DNA of 64,000 bases from Pseudarthrobacter sp. NIBRBAC000502772. GTDB taxonomy: Bacteria > Actinomycetota > Actinomycetes > Actinomycetales > Micrococcaceae. The DNA is taken from contig NZ_CP041188.1 in assembly GCF_006517235.1 (NCBI RefSeq), positions 4,216,001 to 4,280,000 of the forward strand, written 5' to 3'. Every line of letters begins with the position of its first letter. Position 1 is the first letter of the stretch. Of the stretch, positions 7,580 through 23,963 are shown piece after piece. The translations under genes and the position numbers were made by a program. The notes beneath the pieces were generated by a model. It was given only the letters and a program-made list of their open reading frames with translations, did no database searches and was not told where the DNA came from.

Positions 7580-8399
7580 GTGCTGCTCCTCGAATCAATG
7601 CTGGCTGGAGTGCCGTTGGGGATGATGCGAGGCCCGCGTCGTTGGGGACCGCATCGAGGTTGTTGAAGCTGTAAAGGTGGATCCCTGCGATGCCGGGCTG
7701 GCTTTCGAGCCCGGCCACCAGGGTGTGGGGTGAGTAGCGGTCGCCGCTGAGCAGCTTCCGCGCCAAAGTTCCTTTGCTGCTGAGGAACTTCAGGGAACTT
7801 CCGACGCCGATCTGCGTGGCGAGTGCCAGCAGCTTGGTCCGCGGGACGGACCCCGCCACGCCCGCCCAGACGGGCAGGTCCACGCCTTCGCGGCGCAGGA
7901 GCGCCGCGTAGTCGAGGATTTTGGGCGCGTCGAAGCACATCTGGGTGACCACGTGCGTGGCCAGGTGCTGCTTGTCCTGCAGCGCGTCCAGCAGGTCCAG
8001 GGCCGCCACCGTCGGGTGGCCTTCCGGGTAGCCTGCCACGCCGGCGCGCATCCGGCCGCCGGTGTACTGGGCGATATCCTCGAGCAGCGGGAGGGCTGAC
8101 TCGTACGGTCCGGCGGGCTGCTTCCGGTCCCCGCCGATCACAAACACCTCGCCGATGCCGGCACCGTCGCACTCCCGCATGATCCGGGTCAGCTCGGCCC
8201 GGTCGTGGATGCTGCGAGCGGCCAGGTGCGGGATGACGGTGTAGCCGAGCGTGCTCAGCTCCACCGACGCGCGCATGGTCCGCTCGATGCCGTGGTGCGG
8301 CAGGCACGTCATGGTCAGCGTGGTGGTCAGCGGAACCAGGGCCTGGACCTGCTCAACGATCCCGGTTGAGGGGATGATTTCGATTCTTGTAGGGAACAT
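7569..8399 (-). CDS. Methylenetetrahydrofolate reductase family protein
   Basis: The 276-aa protein has the MTHFR TIM-barrel signatures: TMTCLPHHGIERTM near the N-terminus, EVFVIGGDRKQPAG at the flavin/folate site and AGVAGYPEGHPTVAALD. The family reduces 5,10-methylene-THF with a flavin cofactor. It lies inside the gcv operon rather than beside methionine genes, so it may act in serine/glycine one-carbon disposal and need not be the cell's main MetF. It is slightly shorter than E. coli MetF (296 aa). The stop overlaps the permease start. Confidence 0.8.
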   Translation of the reverse strand: MFPTRIEIIPSTGIVEQVQALVPLTTTLTMTCLPHHGIERTMRASVELSTLGYTVIPHLAARSIHDRAELTRIMRECDGAGIGEVFVIGGDRKQPAGPYESALPLLEDIAQYTGGRMRAGVAGYPEGHPTVAALDLLDALQDKQHLATHVVTQMCFDAPKILDYAALLRREGVDLPVWAGVAGSVPRTKLLALATQIGVGSSLKFLSSKGTLARKLLSGDRYSPHTLVAGLESQPGIAGIHLYSFNNLDAVPNDAGLASSPTALQPALIRGAAREQ

Positions 8400-8440
8400 C
8401 TTCGGTCCTTTCCTGATATCGGTTCTGAATACCGGAGGGC

Positions 8441-9451
8441 TCAGCTGGCCTGTGCGGCCAGGAGTGAGCTGGCTTCCTGGCGGGTGCTGCCGGAGGACTC
8501 GATGTGGGCGAGTTCGGCGGGGATTTCCCAGCCCTTCTTGCGCATCGCGGTGGCCCAGAGCCGGCCGGCCCGGTAGGAGGAACGGACCAGCGGCCCGCTC
8601 ATGACGCCGAGGAAGCCGATCTCGTTGGCCTCGTCCTGCAGGTCCACGAACTCCTGCGGCTTGACCCAGCGGTCCACCGGCAGGTGCCGCTCGGAGGGGC
8701 GCAGGTACTGGGTGATGGTGATCAGGTCACACCCTGCCTCGTGCAGGTCCCGCAGCGCCTCGGAGATCTCCTCGCGGGTCTCGCCCATGCCCAGGATCAG
8801 GTTGGACTTGGTCACCATGCCCAGCTTGCGGCCCTGGGTGATGACATCCAGGGACCGGTCGTACCGGAACGCGGGACGGATGCGCTTGAAGATCCGGGGC
8901 ACGGTCTCGACGTTGTGCGCGAAGACCTCGGGCTTGGAATCGCAGATCGCCGCGATGTGTTCGGGCTTGCCGGAGAAGTCAGGGATCAGCAGTTCGACGC
9001 CGGTTCCCGGGTTCAGCTCGTGGATCTTCCGGACCGTCTCGGCGTACAGCCAGACACCCTCATCGGCCAGGTCATCACGGGCCACCCCGGTCACGGTGGC
9101 GTAGCGCAGCTGCATGGCCAGGACCGAGCGGGCCACCTTCGTGGGCTCGAACATGTCCACCGGGGAGGGCTTGCCCGTGTCGATCTGGCAGAAATCACAG
9201 CGCCGGGTGCATTCGGACCCGCCGATCAGGAACGTGGCTTCCTTGTCTTCCCAGCACTCGAAAATGTTCGGGCAGCCGGCCTCCTCACACACCGTGTGCA
9301 GGCCTTCCTTCTTGACCAGGTTCTTGAGCTGGACATACTCCGGACCCATCTGGACCTTCGCCTTGATCCACTCCGGCTTCCGCTCCACGGGTACTGCAGA
9401 GTTGCGCTGCTCAACGCGCAGCAGCTTCCGGCCTTCTGGTGCCAGTGTCAT
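8441..9451 (-). CDS. lipA: Lipoyl synthase
   Basis: The 336-aa radical-SAM enzyme inserts two sulfurs into protein-bound octanoate. Both iron-sulfur motifs are visible: the auxiliary cluster [12 protein letters not shown] (C55, C60, C66) and the radical-SAM cluster CTRRCDFC (C81, C85, C88). The client in this operon is obvious: GcvH, encoded a few genes upstream, needs lipoyl on Lys65. lipA more often sits with lipB, and no lipB is visible here, so this could be a second lipA dedicated to glycine cleavage. Spacing to sdaA is 13 bp. Confidence 0.95.
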   Translation of the reverse strand: MTLAPEGRKLLRVEQRNSAVPVERKPEWIKAKVQMGPEYVQLKNLVKKEGLHTVCEEAGCPNIFECWEDKEATFLIGGSECTRRCDFCQIDTGKPSPVDMFEPTKVARSVLAMQLRYATVTGVARDDLADEGVWLYAETVRKIHELNPGTGVELLIPDFSGKPEHIAAICDSKPEVFAHNVETVPRIFKRIRPAFRYDRSLDVITQGRKLGMVTKSNLILGMGETREEISEALRDLHEAGCDLITITQYLRPSERHLPVDRWVKPQEFVDLQDEANEIGFLGVMSGPLVRSSYRAGRLWATAMRKKGWEIPAELAHIESSGSTRQEASSLLAAQAS

Positions 9452-9464
9452 CAGTTCTCTTCCC

Positions 9465-10862
9465 TTAGCATTCCACTACGTTGACGGCGAGGCCGCCCAT
9501 GGCTGTTTCCTTGTACTTGGAGCTCATGTCCCTGCCGGTCTCGCGCATGGTCACGATCACCTCGTCCAGGGAAACGCGGTGCGTTCCGTCGCCCCAGAGC
9601 GCCATCTTCGCGGCGTTGATGGCCTTCGCCGCCGCGATCGCGTTCCGTTCGATGCACGGCACCTGGACCAGCCCGCCGATCGGATCGCACGTCAGGCCCA
9701 GGTTGTGTTCCATCGCGATCTCCGCCGCGTTCTCCACCTGCTGGGGTGTGCCGCCCAGCACCTCGGCGAGGGCGCCGGCCGCCATGGACGACGCCGATCC
9801 CACCTCGCCCTGGCAGCCCACCTCGGCACCCGAAATGGACGCCTGCTCCTTGTACAGCACCCCGATGGCACCGGCCGTGAGCAGGAACTTGACCACAACG
9901 TCGTCGCGGTCTTCCTGCGTGGCCTTGTCCATGCCGGGTGCGAAATGCAGTGCGTAATAAAGGACTGCCGGGATGATCCCGGCGGCGCCGTTGGTGGGTG
10001 CCGTGACCACCCGGCCGCCGGACGCGTTTTCCTCGTTCACTGCCAGGGCGATGAGGTTCACCCATTCCTGCCAGTACTTCGGGTCCCGGTCCTTGTCCTC
10101 CTTTTCGAGCCGCTCATGCCAGTCCGGAGCACGACGGCGGACCTTCAGTCCGCCGGGCAGCAGGCCCTCGCGCTTGAGGCTGGTTGCCACACACTCCTCC
10201 ATGACGGAGTAGATGTGCAGCAGGCCTTCGCGGATTTCCTGTTCGGACCGGGAGGCAAGCTCGTTGACGAACATGACATCGCCGATGGACAGGCCCTTGG
10301 ACTGGCACCGGCCCAGCAGCTCCGCGGCGGTGCGGAACGGCAGCGGCAGTTCCTTCTTGGACTCGTCCAGTTCCTTCAGGGCCGCGTCCTCTTCGCCTTC
10401 GCGGACAATGAAGCCGCCGCCGACGGAGAAGAATGTGGCCTTGTGGAGGACTTCGCCTGCCTCATCAGTGACGGTGAAGGTCATGCCGTTGGTGTGCCGC
10501 GGCAGGACAGTGAGCGGACGCAGGACAATATCCTTGACGCCGTACGGCAGGGGTACGGAACCGGCGAGCTGGAGGGTGCCGGTTTCGGCGATCGCGGCAA
10601 GCCGCTCCTCCACCTCGGCCGGCAGGATCTTCTCGGGATGGAAACCCTCCAGGCCCAGCAGGATGGCCGTCATGGTGCCGTGGCCATGGCCGGTTGCCGC
10701 CAGCGACCCGTAGAGGTCCACCCGCAGCCCGGCCACCTTGTCCAGGCTGCCGGAGCCCTTGAGCTCCTCGGCAAACACTGCGGCAGCGCGCATCGGCCCC
10801 ACAGTGTGAGAGCTCGACGGCCCGATCCCGACGGAGAACAAATCAAAGACTCCAACGGCCAT
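9465..10862 (-). CDS. sdaA: L-serine ammonia-lyase, single-chain iron-sulfur type
   Basis: The 465-aa enzyme converts L-serine to pyruvate and ammonia. The beta domain begins at once with [19 protein letters not shown]. The alpha domain carries the conserved cysteines of the 4Fe-4S cluster in [34 protein letters not shown] and the C-terminal end (AVNVVEC). Length and one-chain architecture match E. coli SdaA/SdaB. Following glyA, it completes the route glycine to serine to pyruvate. A 155-bp gap with a large hairpin separates it from glyA. Confidence 0.95.
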   Translation of the reverse strand: MAVGVFDLFSVGIGPSSSHTVGPMRAAAVFAEELKGSGSLDKVAGLRVDLYGSLAATGHGHGTMTAILLGLEGFHPEKILPAEVEERLAAIAETGTLQLAGSVPLPYGVKDIVLRPLTVLPRHTNGMTFTVTDEAGEVLHKATFFSVGGGFIVREGEEDAALKELDESKKELPLPFRTAAELLGRCQSKGLSIGDVMFVNELASRSEQEIREGLLHIYSVMEECVATSLKREGLLPGGLKVRRRAPDWHERLEKEDKDRDPKYWQEWVNLIALAVNEENASGGRVVTAPTNGAAGIIPAVLYYALHFAPGMDKATQEDRDDVVVKFLLTAGAIGVLYKEQASISGAEVGCQGEVGSASSMAAGALAEVLGGTPQQVENAAEIAMEHNLGLTCDPIGGLVQVPCIERNAIAAAKAINAAKMALWGDGTHRVSLDEVIVTMRETGRDMSSKYKETAMGGLAVNVVEC

Positions 10863-10924
10863 GTGCGTTTCCTAACTAACTAATTCTTCAGAGATGTGCG
10901 GCCGCCGAACACGGTGCTGCACGA

Positions 10925-11009
10925 GGGGCCGGCGGAGCCGGGCTTTTCGAAAGCGTGCGTCAAAGCGAGGAACGAGCAGCACGCGTGAAAAGTCCGGTCC
11001 GCCGGCCCC
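10925..11009 (-). other. Long imperfect hairpin between glyA and sdaA
   Basis: Arms beginning GGGGCCGGCGG at 10925 and ending CGCCGGCCCC at 11009 pair over roughly 28 positions with few mismatches. The inner parts CTTTTC/GAAAAG and GCGTGC/GCACGC also pair. It starts 8 bp after the glyA stop and has no U-tract behind it. It could be a partial terminator, an RNase-processing site or a transcript stabiliser that sets the glyA to sdaA ratio. Confidence 0.7.
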
Positions 11010-11017
11010 GGAGGCGA

Positions 11018-12336
<1,319 letters not shown>

Positions 12337-12340
<4 letters not shown>

Positions 12341-12720
12341 AGTTCGCCACCGTTTACTTCCGCGTATTCCCGAGCGGACAGCAGCGGGCCCTCGGACTCG
12401 ACGGTCACCTTGAAGAGCCAGCCGGCACCGTACGGATCGGAGTTGATCAGCGCAGGATCGCCGACGGCGTCTTCGTTGATTTCCGTGACCTCGCCCGTCA
12501 CCGGGGAGTACAGGTCAGAAACGGACTTGGTGGACTCGATCTCGCCGCAGGTCTCCCCCGCGGTCACCGTGGAGCCAACCTCGGGCAGATCCACGTAGAC
12601 GATGTCGCCCAGCGCCTCAGCGGCAACAGCGGACACGCCAACAACGGACGGACCAGAGCCATCAAGCGCGATCCACTCGTGCTCGGCGGAGTACTTCAGT
12701 TCAGCGGCAACCTTAGCCAT
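12337..12720 (-). CDS. gcvH: Glycine cleavage system H protein
   Basis: This 127-aa lipoyl carrier shuttles the aminomethyl group between GcvP, GcvT and the L protein. The lipoylation site is Lys65 in [17 protein letters not shown], and the N-terminal [12 protein letters not shown] is typical. No L-protein (lpd) gene is in the window, so the shared lipoamide dehydrogenase must be elsewhere. A 77-bp gap to gcvT contains a pair of 12-bp phased repeats. Confidence 0.96.
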
Positions 12721-12748
12721 GTGTGTTCCTTACGTTTCGAAGTCAAAA

Positions 12749-12792
12749 GTGAGAGAGCGTTGGCCCAAACACCGCATTAAGTGAGAGAGCGA
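12749..12792. repeat. 32-bp-phased repeat pair, locus 1
   Basis: GTGAGAGAGCGT at 12749-12760 recurs at 12781-12792 with one change in the last base, exactly 32 bp apart. The same word occurs at 32543/32575 and at 47938-48038, on the opposite strand or on both. Here it lies inside the gcv operon, between gcvT and gcvH. Confidence 0.8.
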
Positions 12793-12797
12793 CTGGG

Positions 12798-13910
<1,113 letters not shown>

Positions 13911-13932
13911 TGTTAAAGCCTTTCATACGAAA

Positions 13933-16785
<2,853 letters not shown>

Positions 16786-16842
16786 GAAGGAACTCCATAA
16801 TTCAGGTGGCGCGCTGGGTACGCCACATTGATTCGGGTTCCT

Positions 16843-17034
16843 CCCCGCTCTGTATTGGACCTGAGAGTTTCCGCGCCCACCTGCTTGCCGCAGGGTGACG
16901 CTTGCACCGTCGGTGAGCCCGTTGCCGGACTACTTTCCAGAGTTGCCTAACCGCGGCGGTACGTGGGCCTGAGAGATTCCCGGAGAGGATTTGCTCCTAC
17001 GGCGCCTGCTGAACGTACCGGCAGGACTCTCCCG
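16843..17034 (-). ncRNA. Tandem glycine riboswitch upstream of gcvP
   Basis: Read on the minus strand, the leader shows both aptamers. Aptamer 1 starts with GGGAGAGTCC near 17033, has the core CGCCGTAGGAGCAA and closes with CTCTCAGGCC near 16967. A short linker (GGTTAGGCAA) leads to aptamer 2, which starts CTCTGGAAAG, has the core CACCGACGGTGCAA and closes with CTCTCAGGTCC and ACAGAGCGGGGAGG near 16843. These are the conserved core words of glycine riboswitches. Glycine binding normally turns gcv expression on. About 57 bp separate the second aptamer from the gcvP start, leaving room for a switch at transcription or translation. Confidence 0.93.
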
Positions 17035-17075
17035 CCGCAGATCAAAAGCATGTGTCATTTTGTCCGTGACACGTC

Positions 17076-17247
17076 TCACAGGTTAGCCGGATTCTGGGCC
17101 GCGTGCAAGGCAGGGAGCGTGGATGCCAGTGCTACGTGGACGGCGGTTCCGCCGAGGACGCTCACGATGGCGTTGCGCCGCCAGAGGTGGAGACCGGCGG
17201 TGGCGATGAGCCCCGCAGCGACTGCGGCGGCAACCGGCGACCGGCGT
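17076..17247 (-). pseudogene. azlD-like C-terminal scrap
   Basis: On the minus strand an open piece ending in TGA at 17076 reads ATAGLHLWRRNAIVSVLGG, then TAVHVALASTLPALHA. This resembles the last membrane helix of AzlD, the small subunit of branched-chain amino-acid exporters (W-R-x-N-x-x-V-S-I-L-G-G-T). An in-frame stop lies just upstream, and no start or remaining gene body is present. The bases between 17248 and 17462 hold the clpC upstream region, in which I see no other gene. Confidence 0.5.
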
Positions 17248-17462
17248 CAGGGATACGGGGGTGCGCCGCACTATGTAGTGCGGGTGCCTCTGCGCCCACA
17301 CGGTGACACGCGGTGACGTGGCGGATAGCGGTGCGAAACCCTGCCGCTTACATGGGAAAGTCACGGGAACCCGGCTCTCTTTATCCTGCCTCTCGGCGAA
17401 CAACCCCACGAGGGCCCGCGGCGACGTAGCATCAAGGTAGAGGCAGCCAGGAGTGTGGCGAA

Positions 17463-19958
17463 ATGTTTGAGCGATTTACGGACCGTGCCCGTCGAGTAGT
17501 TGTGCTTGCCCAGGAAGAGGCACGCATGCTCAACCACAATTACATTGGTACCGAACACATCCTCTTGGGTCTGATCCATGAGGGCGAGGGCGTTGCCGCC
17601 AAGGCTCTTGAGTCTTTGAGCATTTCGCTCGACGGCGTCCGCGAGCAGGTACAGGAGATCATCGGCCAGGGCCAGCAGGCCCCGTCCGGCCACATCCCCT
17701 TCACGCCGCGCGCCAAGAAAGTGCTGGAGCTCGCACTCCGTGAAGCCCTGCAGCTGGGCCACAACTACATCGGCACCGAGCACATCCTGCTCGGCCTCGT
17801 CCGTGAGGGTGAGGGGGTTGCCGCGCAGGTCCTGGTGAAGCTCGGCGCCGACCTCAGCCGGGTCCGCCAGCAGGTCATCCAGTTGCTCTCCGGCTACCAG
17901 GGCAAGGAGGCGACAGGCGCCGGCGTCGCTCCGAGCCAGGCGGAAGGCACTCCTGCCGGTTCCGTGGTGCTGGACCAGTTCGGCCGCAACCTGACCCAGG
18001 CTGCGCGCGAGAACAAGCTTGACCCGGTGATCGGCCGCGAACAAGAAATCGAACGCGTGATGCAGGTCCTGTCCCGCCGCACCAAGAACAACCCGGTGCT
18101 GATTGGCGAGCCCGGTGTGGGCAAGACCGCCGTCGTCGAGGGCCTGGCCCAGGCGATTGTGCGCGGCGACGTCCCGGAGACCATCAGGGACAAGCAGATC
18201 TATACCCTTGACCTGGGATCCGTCGTTGCCGGCTCCCGGTACCGCGGTGACTTCGAAGAGCGCCTGAAGAAGGTCCTCAAGGAAATCCGCACCCGCGGGG
18301 ACATCATCCTGTTCATCGACGAAATCCACACGCTTGTGGGTGCCGGTGCCGCCGAAGGTGCGATCGATGCGGCTTCGATCCTGAAGCCGTTGCTGGCCCG
18401 CGGTGAGCTGCAGACCATCGGTGCCACCACCTTGGATGAATACCGCAAGTACATCGAAAGGGACGCAGCCCTGGAGCGCCGCTTCCAGCCGATCCAGGTT
18501 CAGGAACCCGGCGTGGCCCACACTATCGAGATTCTCAAGGGCCTGCGTGACCGCTATGAGGCGCACCACCGCGTCACCATCACCGATGGCGCGCTGGCCG
18601 CCGCCGCGCACCTCTCCGAGCGTTACGTCTCGGACCGCTTCCTGCCGGACAAGGCGATCGACCTGATCGATGAAGCCGGCGCCCGCCTGCGTATCCGCCG
18701 GATGACCGCTCCGCCGGAGCTGAAGGCCCTCGCCGAAAAGATTGCCGTCGTCAAAGAGGAAAAGGAGTCCGCGATTGACGCCGGGGACTACGAGGGGGCC
18801 GCTTCGCTTCGCGACAAGGAGCAGAAGCTCATCACCGAGCGCTCGGAGAAGGAACGCCACTGGAAGACCGGCGGCCTGGACGACATCTCCGAAGTGGATG
18901 AGGATCTCATCGCCGAGGTGCTGGCGAACGCCACCGGCATCCCGGTCTTCAAGCTGACGGAGGAAGAATCCAGCCGTCTGCTGAAGATGGAAGACGAACT
19001 GCACCAGCGCGTGGTGGGCCAGGACGAGGCGATTAGGTCGGTTTCGCGGGCAATCCGCCGTACCCGTGCAGGCCTGAAGGACCCCAAGCGTCCCGGCGGC
19101 TCGTTCATCTTCGCCGGCCCCACTGGCGTGGGCAAGACCGAGCTCGCCAAGGCCCTCGCCGAGTTCCTCTTCGCCGACGAAGACGCTCTGATCAGCCTGG
19201 ACATGTCCGAGTACTCCGAGAAGCACACTGTTTCACGGCTCTTCGGTGCCCCTCCTGGCTACGTCGGCTACGACGAGGGCGGGCAACTGACCGAAAAGGT
19301 CCGCCGCCGCCCGTTCTCCGTAGTCCTGTTCGATGAAGTCGAGAAGGCCCACGCGGACCTCTTCAACTCCCTCCTGCAGATCCTGGAAGACGGCCACCTC
19401 ACCGATAGCCATGGCCGGGTGGTGGACTTCAAGAACACCGTGATCATCATGACCACCAACCTCGGCACCCGGGACATCTCCAAGAGCGTTGCCACCGGCT
19501 TCCAGTCCGGCACAGACACGCAGACCGGGTACAACCGCATGCGCGCCCGCGTCACGGAGGAGCTCAAGCAGCACTTCCGCCCCGAGTTCCTGAACCGCGT
19601 GGACGACGTCATCGTCTTCCCGCAGCTCACCCAGGACGAGATCATCCAGATCGTGGACATGTTCGTGGGCCGGCTGGAGAAGCGCCTCGCGGACAAGGAC
19701 ATGGGCATCGAACTCACCACCGCGGCCAAGGTGCTCCTGGCAACCCGCGGCTACGATCCCGCCATGGGTGCCCGCCCGCTGCGCCGCACCATCCAGCGCG
19801 AAATCGAAAACCAGCTCTCCGAAAAGATCCTCTTCGGCGAAATCCACGAGGGCGACATCGTTGTAGTGGATGTGGACGGCGACGGAGACGAAGCCAAGTT
19901 CACCTTCATAGGAAACACCAAACCCCGGATCCCTGACGCACTGCCGGCCGCGAGCTAA
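17463..19958 (+). CDS. clpC: ATP-dependent Clp protease ATP-binding subunit ClpC
   Basis: The 831-aa Hsp100 unfoldase feeds substrates to ClpP. It has two N-terminal Clp repeats (about 1-145, each with [13 protein letters not shown]), AAA1 with Walker A GEPGVGKT at residues 215-222, a UVR-type coiled segment near 430, AAA2 with [14 protein letters not shown], and a C-terminal D2-small domain. Length is typical of actinobacterial ClpC1. It stands alone with its own promoter region. In actinobacteria ClgR often controls clpC, but I could not identify a convincing ClgR box. Confidence 0.97.
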   Translation: MFERFTDRARRVVVLAQEEARMLNHNYIGTEHILLGLIHEGEGVAAKALESLSISLDGVREQVQEIIGQGQQAPSGHIPFTPRAKKVLELALREALQLGHNYIGTEHILLGLVREGEGVAAQVLVKLGADLSRVRQQVIQLLSGYQGKEATGAGVAPSQAEGTPAGSVVLDQFGRNLTQAARENKLDPVIGREQEIERVMQVLSRRTKNNPVLIGEPGVGKTAVVEGLAQAIVRGDVPETIRDKQIYTLDLGSVVAGSRYRGDFEERLKKVLKEIRTRGDIILFIDEIHTLVGAGAAEGAIDAASILKPLLARGELQTIGATTLDEYRKYIERDAALERRFQPIQVQEPGVAHTIEILKGLRDRYEAHHRVTITDGALAAAAHLSERYVSDRFLPDKAIDLIDEAGARLRIRRMTAPPELKALAEKIAVVKEEKESAIDAGDYEGAASLRDKEQKLITERSEKERHWKTGGLDDISEVDEDLIAEVLANATGIPVFKLTEEESSRLLKMEDELHQRVVGQDEAIRSVSRAIRRTRAGLKDPKRPGGSFIFAGPTGVGKTELAKALAEFLFADEDALISLDMSEYSEKHTVSRLFGAPPGYVGYDEGGQLTEKVRRRPFSVVLFDEVEKAHADLFNSLLQILEDGHLTDSHGRVVDFKNTVIIMTTNLGTRDISKSVATGFQSGTDTQTGYNRMRARVTEELKQHFRPEFLNRVDDVIVFPQLTQDEIIQIVDMFVGRLEKRLADKDMGIELTTAAKVLLATRGYDPAMGARPLRRTIQREIENQLSEKILFGEIHEGDIVVVDVDGDGDEAKFTFIGNTKPRIPDALPAAS

Positions 19959-20268
19959 CCAGGAAAACCACGTCTGGCTACCGTCGACGCGGGCCGAAGT
20001 CCGGTGTCACACCTCACTGTGCTGCACGCGAAGGATTCCATGACGCCCTGGGGATCCAGCCGGGGTGCTGCTGCTTCGACAGGGATAGACCAGCACAATT
20101 TGTTCGGGTGGTTGGTGTCCGCTGTCACGGCCCGGAGAATCACAGGTCGCCTGGCGGCAGGTATTGGATGGACGCGCGTTTCCAGTTGGTGCGGGCCCGC
20201 ATGGAACGGATTGACCGGGAGTTGCGGGCGTAGGCCCGGCGCCACGTCGGGGCCGCTACGTGACGGCG
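19959..20268. other. 310-bp gap between clpC and the DsbA-like gene
   Basis: No convincing gene or hairpin terminator is visible. A 21-codon plus-strand frame at 20168-20233 (MDARFQLVRARMERIDRELR) has a protein-like helical composition but no ribosome site, so I do not call it. The two flanking genes converge here. Confidence 0.4.
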
Positions 20269-20937
20269 CTACTTGACGGCGTCGTCGAGCAGCTGCCGGA
20301 ACTGGGCTTCGGTGTTGAGAGTGAGTTTTTCGCCGTTGAGGAAGAACGTCGGGGTGCCGGTCACACCCAGGGCTTTGCCGTCCAAGATGTCCCGGCGGAT
20401 CCGTTCCTTGGTGTCCTCTGCGGCAACATCCTGATCGAACCGGGCCATGTCGAGGCCGAGGCCTACAGCGTAGGTCCTGAAGAGGGCCGCCTGGGAGTCC
20501 TGCTTTTCGCCCCATTCGGTCTGGGTCGCGAAAAGCTTCGTGACCATCGGTTCGTAGTGCCCCTGGCGCGCGGCGGCTTCGACAGCGAGCGCTGCGGTGC
20601 CGGAGTTCGGGTGTCCGGTCAGCGGGAAGTAGCGGTGGATGAACGTGATCCGGTCCCCGTACTCCTCCTTCAGCTCCGCCACCAAAGGCTCGGCGGCGCG
20701 GCAGGCCTCGCATTCGAAGTCCAGAAACTCGACCAGCTGGACTTTTTCGGCCGGTGGGCTGGTGAGCCGGTGACTGTCTTCCCGCGCCACCTGGGAATCA
20801 GCGGACGCCGGCGGCACGGGTGAGGCGGGTTTGTTCGCGGTAAACACGGCGAACCAGATCAGGCCCCCCGCGACAAGGACCGCCAAAATAGTCCAGATTG
20901 CGACGCGGACGTTTCGCGCAACGGTGACGGCACTCAT
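20269..20937 (-). CDS. Membrane-anchored DsbA-like thioredoxin-fold protein
   Basis: The 222-aa protein has one N-terminal membrane anchor (about 12-33, VAIWTILAVLVAGGLIWFAV) and an extracytoplasmic thioredoxin_4/DsbA domain. The active site is C-E-A-C in FLDFECEACRAAEPL, and the cis-proline loop is VTGTPTFFLNG. It probably forms or reshuffles disulfides in exported proteins. It is monocistronic; no DsbB or VKOR partner is nearby. The reduction partner and substrates are unknown. Confidence 0.85.
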   Translation of the reverse strand: MSAVTVARNVRVAIWTILAVLVAGGLIWFAVFTANKPASPVPPASADSQVAREDSHRLTSPPAEKVQLVEFLDFECEACRAAEPLVAELKEEYGDRITFIHRYFPLTGHPNSGTAALAVEAAARQGHYEPMVTKLFATQTEWGEKQDSQAALFRTYAVGLGLDMARFDQDVAAEDTKERIRRDILDGKALGVTGTPTFFLNGEKLTLNTEAQFRQLLDDAVK

Positions 20938-21070
20938 CGGTTGGTGTCCCCCTCAGCTCAGAAACCAGATAGCTCGATCATAGCCAGAGGTAGCCGGCAC
21001 ACCCGCGCGACGCATCGCCGAGGCGCTGCACTGCGCATCCGCCTCGCGGACCCACGGCCCTGGTCGACGA

Positions 21071-21111
21071 CGGTCCGGGCATGATCCGCTTCGCACATCA
21101 CGCCCGGACCG
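21071..21111 (-). terminator. Hairpin at the end of the ABC transporter operon
   Basis: CGGTCCGGGC at 21071-21080 pairs perfectly with GCCCGGACCG at 21102-21111. The hairpin lies 15 bp beyond the stop of the ATPase gene (minus strand). There is no strong U-tract, as is usual in high-GC actinobacteria. Confidence 0.55.
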
Positions 21112-21125
21112 CCTGGGTTGAGCCG

Positions 21126-21910
<785 letters not shown>

Positions 21911-21914
<4 letters not shown>

Positions 21915-22894
21915 GGTAGCTCATCCTCTGCTTTGGGTGCTTTGCGTGCTTTGGGTGCTTCGGCGGCGGTGACCGCCGGGGTCGGCTTGACCTGGGCAGG
22001 GACGAGATTGTCCACGCCCTTTCCGAAGTGGCGCTCAACGTAGTACTGGCCCACCATCAGGATGCTGGTGATCACCAGGTACCAGAGGGCGGCCACGATC
22101 AGCAACGGAATGGGCAGGTAGCTGCGGTTGGCGATGCCGTTGGTTGCGAAGGTCAGGTCCAGGGTGAATGGCACCGCGAGCACCAGCGAGGTGGTCTTGA
22201 GCATCCCGATGGCCTCATTGCCGGTGGGTGGCACGATGACGCGCATGGCCTGGGGCAGAATGATCCGCCACATGATTTTTGACTTGCGCATCCCCAGGGC
22301 CTCGGCGGCTTCCATCTGGCCGGAGTCGACGGACTTCAGGCCAGCGCGGAAAATTTCGGCCAGATAGGCTGACTCGTTCAGCCCCAGTCCCAGGATTGCT
22401 GCCATAAAGGCGGTGATCACGTCCTGGGTGCTGAAGCTGAACAGTTCCGGGCCGAACGGAATCCCCAGGGCGATCTTGGGATAAAGAACGGAAATGAGGC
22501 CCCAGAACACCAGCTGGGTGTAGACCGGTGTGCCGCGGAAGAACCAGACCCAGGTCCAGCTCACGCCGCGGAACAGGGGATTGTCCGACTGGCGCATGAA
22601 GGCCAGGAGAATGGCCAGCACGATGGCGATCACCATCGAGAGCACTGTCAGCAGCAGCGTCCAGCCGATGCCCTGGATGACAAGCACGTCCATGAAGTAG
22701 GTGCCGACGATGTCCCAGCGGAAATTGGTATTGGTGACCAGGCTCTGGCCCAGCATCGCGGCGAACAGCAGGATGAGGACGGCGCCGGCCCAGCGGCCGG
22801 GATGGCGGACCGGAACGGCGTTGATCAGTTCCGGTTTCCGGTGCGCGGCACCGGTCCTGCGGTCGCTGGTTTCGGTGGGTGCGAGGGTGCTCAA
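21911..22894 (-). CDS. Amino-acid ABC transporter permease
   Basis: The 327-aa membrane protein has a long cytoplasmic N-terminus, about five or six membrane segments and the HisM/GlnP inner-membrane signature ([20 protein letters not shown]). The C-terminal tail is charged and has a short KAPKA-type repeat ([12 protein letters not shown]). It overlaps both neighbouring genes by 4 bp. No second permease gene is present, so it probably acts as a homodimer. Confidence 0.92.
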
Positions 22895-23820
22895 TTGTCT
22901 ACCGCCGGGTTCACTTCAGACTTCGTGACGGCGCCCTTGGTGTTGCTCCACGTGTCCAGGATTTTCCCGTAGGTCCCGTCGCTGATGAGTTTGTTCATGA
23001 CGTTTTTCATGAGCTCGGACAGTGCGGTGTCGCTCTTAGCGACCGCGATACCTTGCGGTGCCGCAGCGTAAACATCGCCCAGGGCCTCCAGCTTGCCGCC
23101 GGTCTGCGAGAGGGCATAGCCGATGATCGGGGAATCAGCGGCCATAGCGTCGATGCTGCCGTTCACCAGACGGGTGGTCACATCTGTCTGCGTCTTCAAG
23201 GTGACGACGTTGACGCCCGGCTTTCCGGCATCCGTGCAGGCCTTGGACCGGGCGGAGACGTCGGGGGCCTCCTGGGTGGTGCCGGTCTGCACCCCCACGG
23301 ATTTGCCGCAGATGTCATCGACGCTGAAATTCTTCGGGTTGCCCTTCTGGACGGCCCACAACGTGCCGGCATTGAAGTAGCTGACCATGTTGACGGCCTT
23401 GAGCCGCTCCTCGTTGATGGTGAAGGAGGAGATTCCCAGATCGTACTTGGCGCCGAGAGCGGGCAGGATTCCCGTGAATTCCGACGTCTGGACCTGGACC
23501 TTCAAGCCGAGGGTCGCCCCGATGGCCTTAGCAAAATCCACGTTGTAGCCCACCGGGGTCTGGCCATCGGCGCCGCCCAGGGATTCGGCAGGTGCGTACG
23601 TTGTGTCGGCACCCACCGTGAGGGTGCCCTTGCTCCTGATGGCCTCAGGGACGCTAGCGGCGAGGGCATCGTCCCTGACCACAGAGGCGGGATCAAAGCC
23701 AGTGGAACCCGGGGCAGCTCCCCCCGAGGTCTGTGATGCATTGGTGCAACCGGTCAGAGAAAGAAGGCCGATGGCGAGACTCGCCAGTGCCTTTGTCCTC
23801 TTGGACGGAGAAAACGACAT
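22891..23820 (-). CDS. Amino-acid ABC transporter substrate-binding lipoprotein
   Basis: The 309-aa protein has a lipoprotein signal peptide with lipobox LLSLTGC (Cys near residue 25) and a family-3 solute-binding domain (TLTVGADTTYAPAESLG, then VGYNVDFAKAIGATLGLKV). It should bind a polar amino acid or similar small amine. It is the first of the three coupled transporter genes. A 143-bp gap containing TGAC repeats separates it from the upstream SDR gene on the same strand. Confidence 0.92.
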   Translation of the reverse strand: MSFSPSKRTKALASLAIGLLSLTGCTNASQTSGGAAPGSTGFDPASVVRDDALAASVPEAIRSKGTLTVGADTTYAPAESLGGADGQTPVGYNVDFAKAIGATLGLKVQVQTSEFTGILPALGAKYDLGISSFTINEERLKAVNMVSYFNAGTLWAVQKGNPKNFSVDDICGKSVGVQTGTTQEAPDVSARSKACTDAGKPGVNVVTLKTQTDVTTRLVNGSIDAMAADSPIIGYALSQTGGKLEALGDVYAAAPQGIAVAKSDTALSELMKNVMNKLISDGTYGKILDTWSNTKGAVTKSEVNPAVDN

Positions 23821-23963
23821 TGTTTACCTCTTGGTTGGTGTGGCCCATGAATGGGATTGTTTGCTGACTGACTGACTGCCTGCACGCAGGCCGGCGTGCG
23901 GGCGCGCCTGTACTGGCGCTTGGTGGATCTCCCTACCTGCTTCCCGGTCGGGATAGGTGAAGA

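Noticed and set aside
17248..17462. A ClgR binding site ahead of clpC
   Set aside because: Several CGC/GCG-rich words occur, but none matches the expected spaced dyad well enough to call.
20168..20233. A 21-codon plus-strand frame in the clpC-DsbA gap
   Set aside because: It has no ribosome site and no recognisable family; length alone allows chance.
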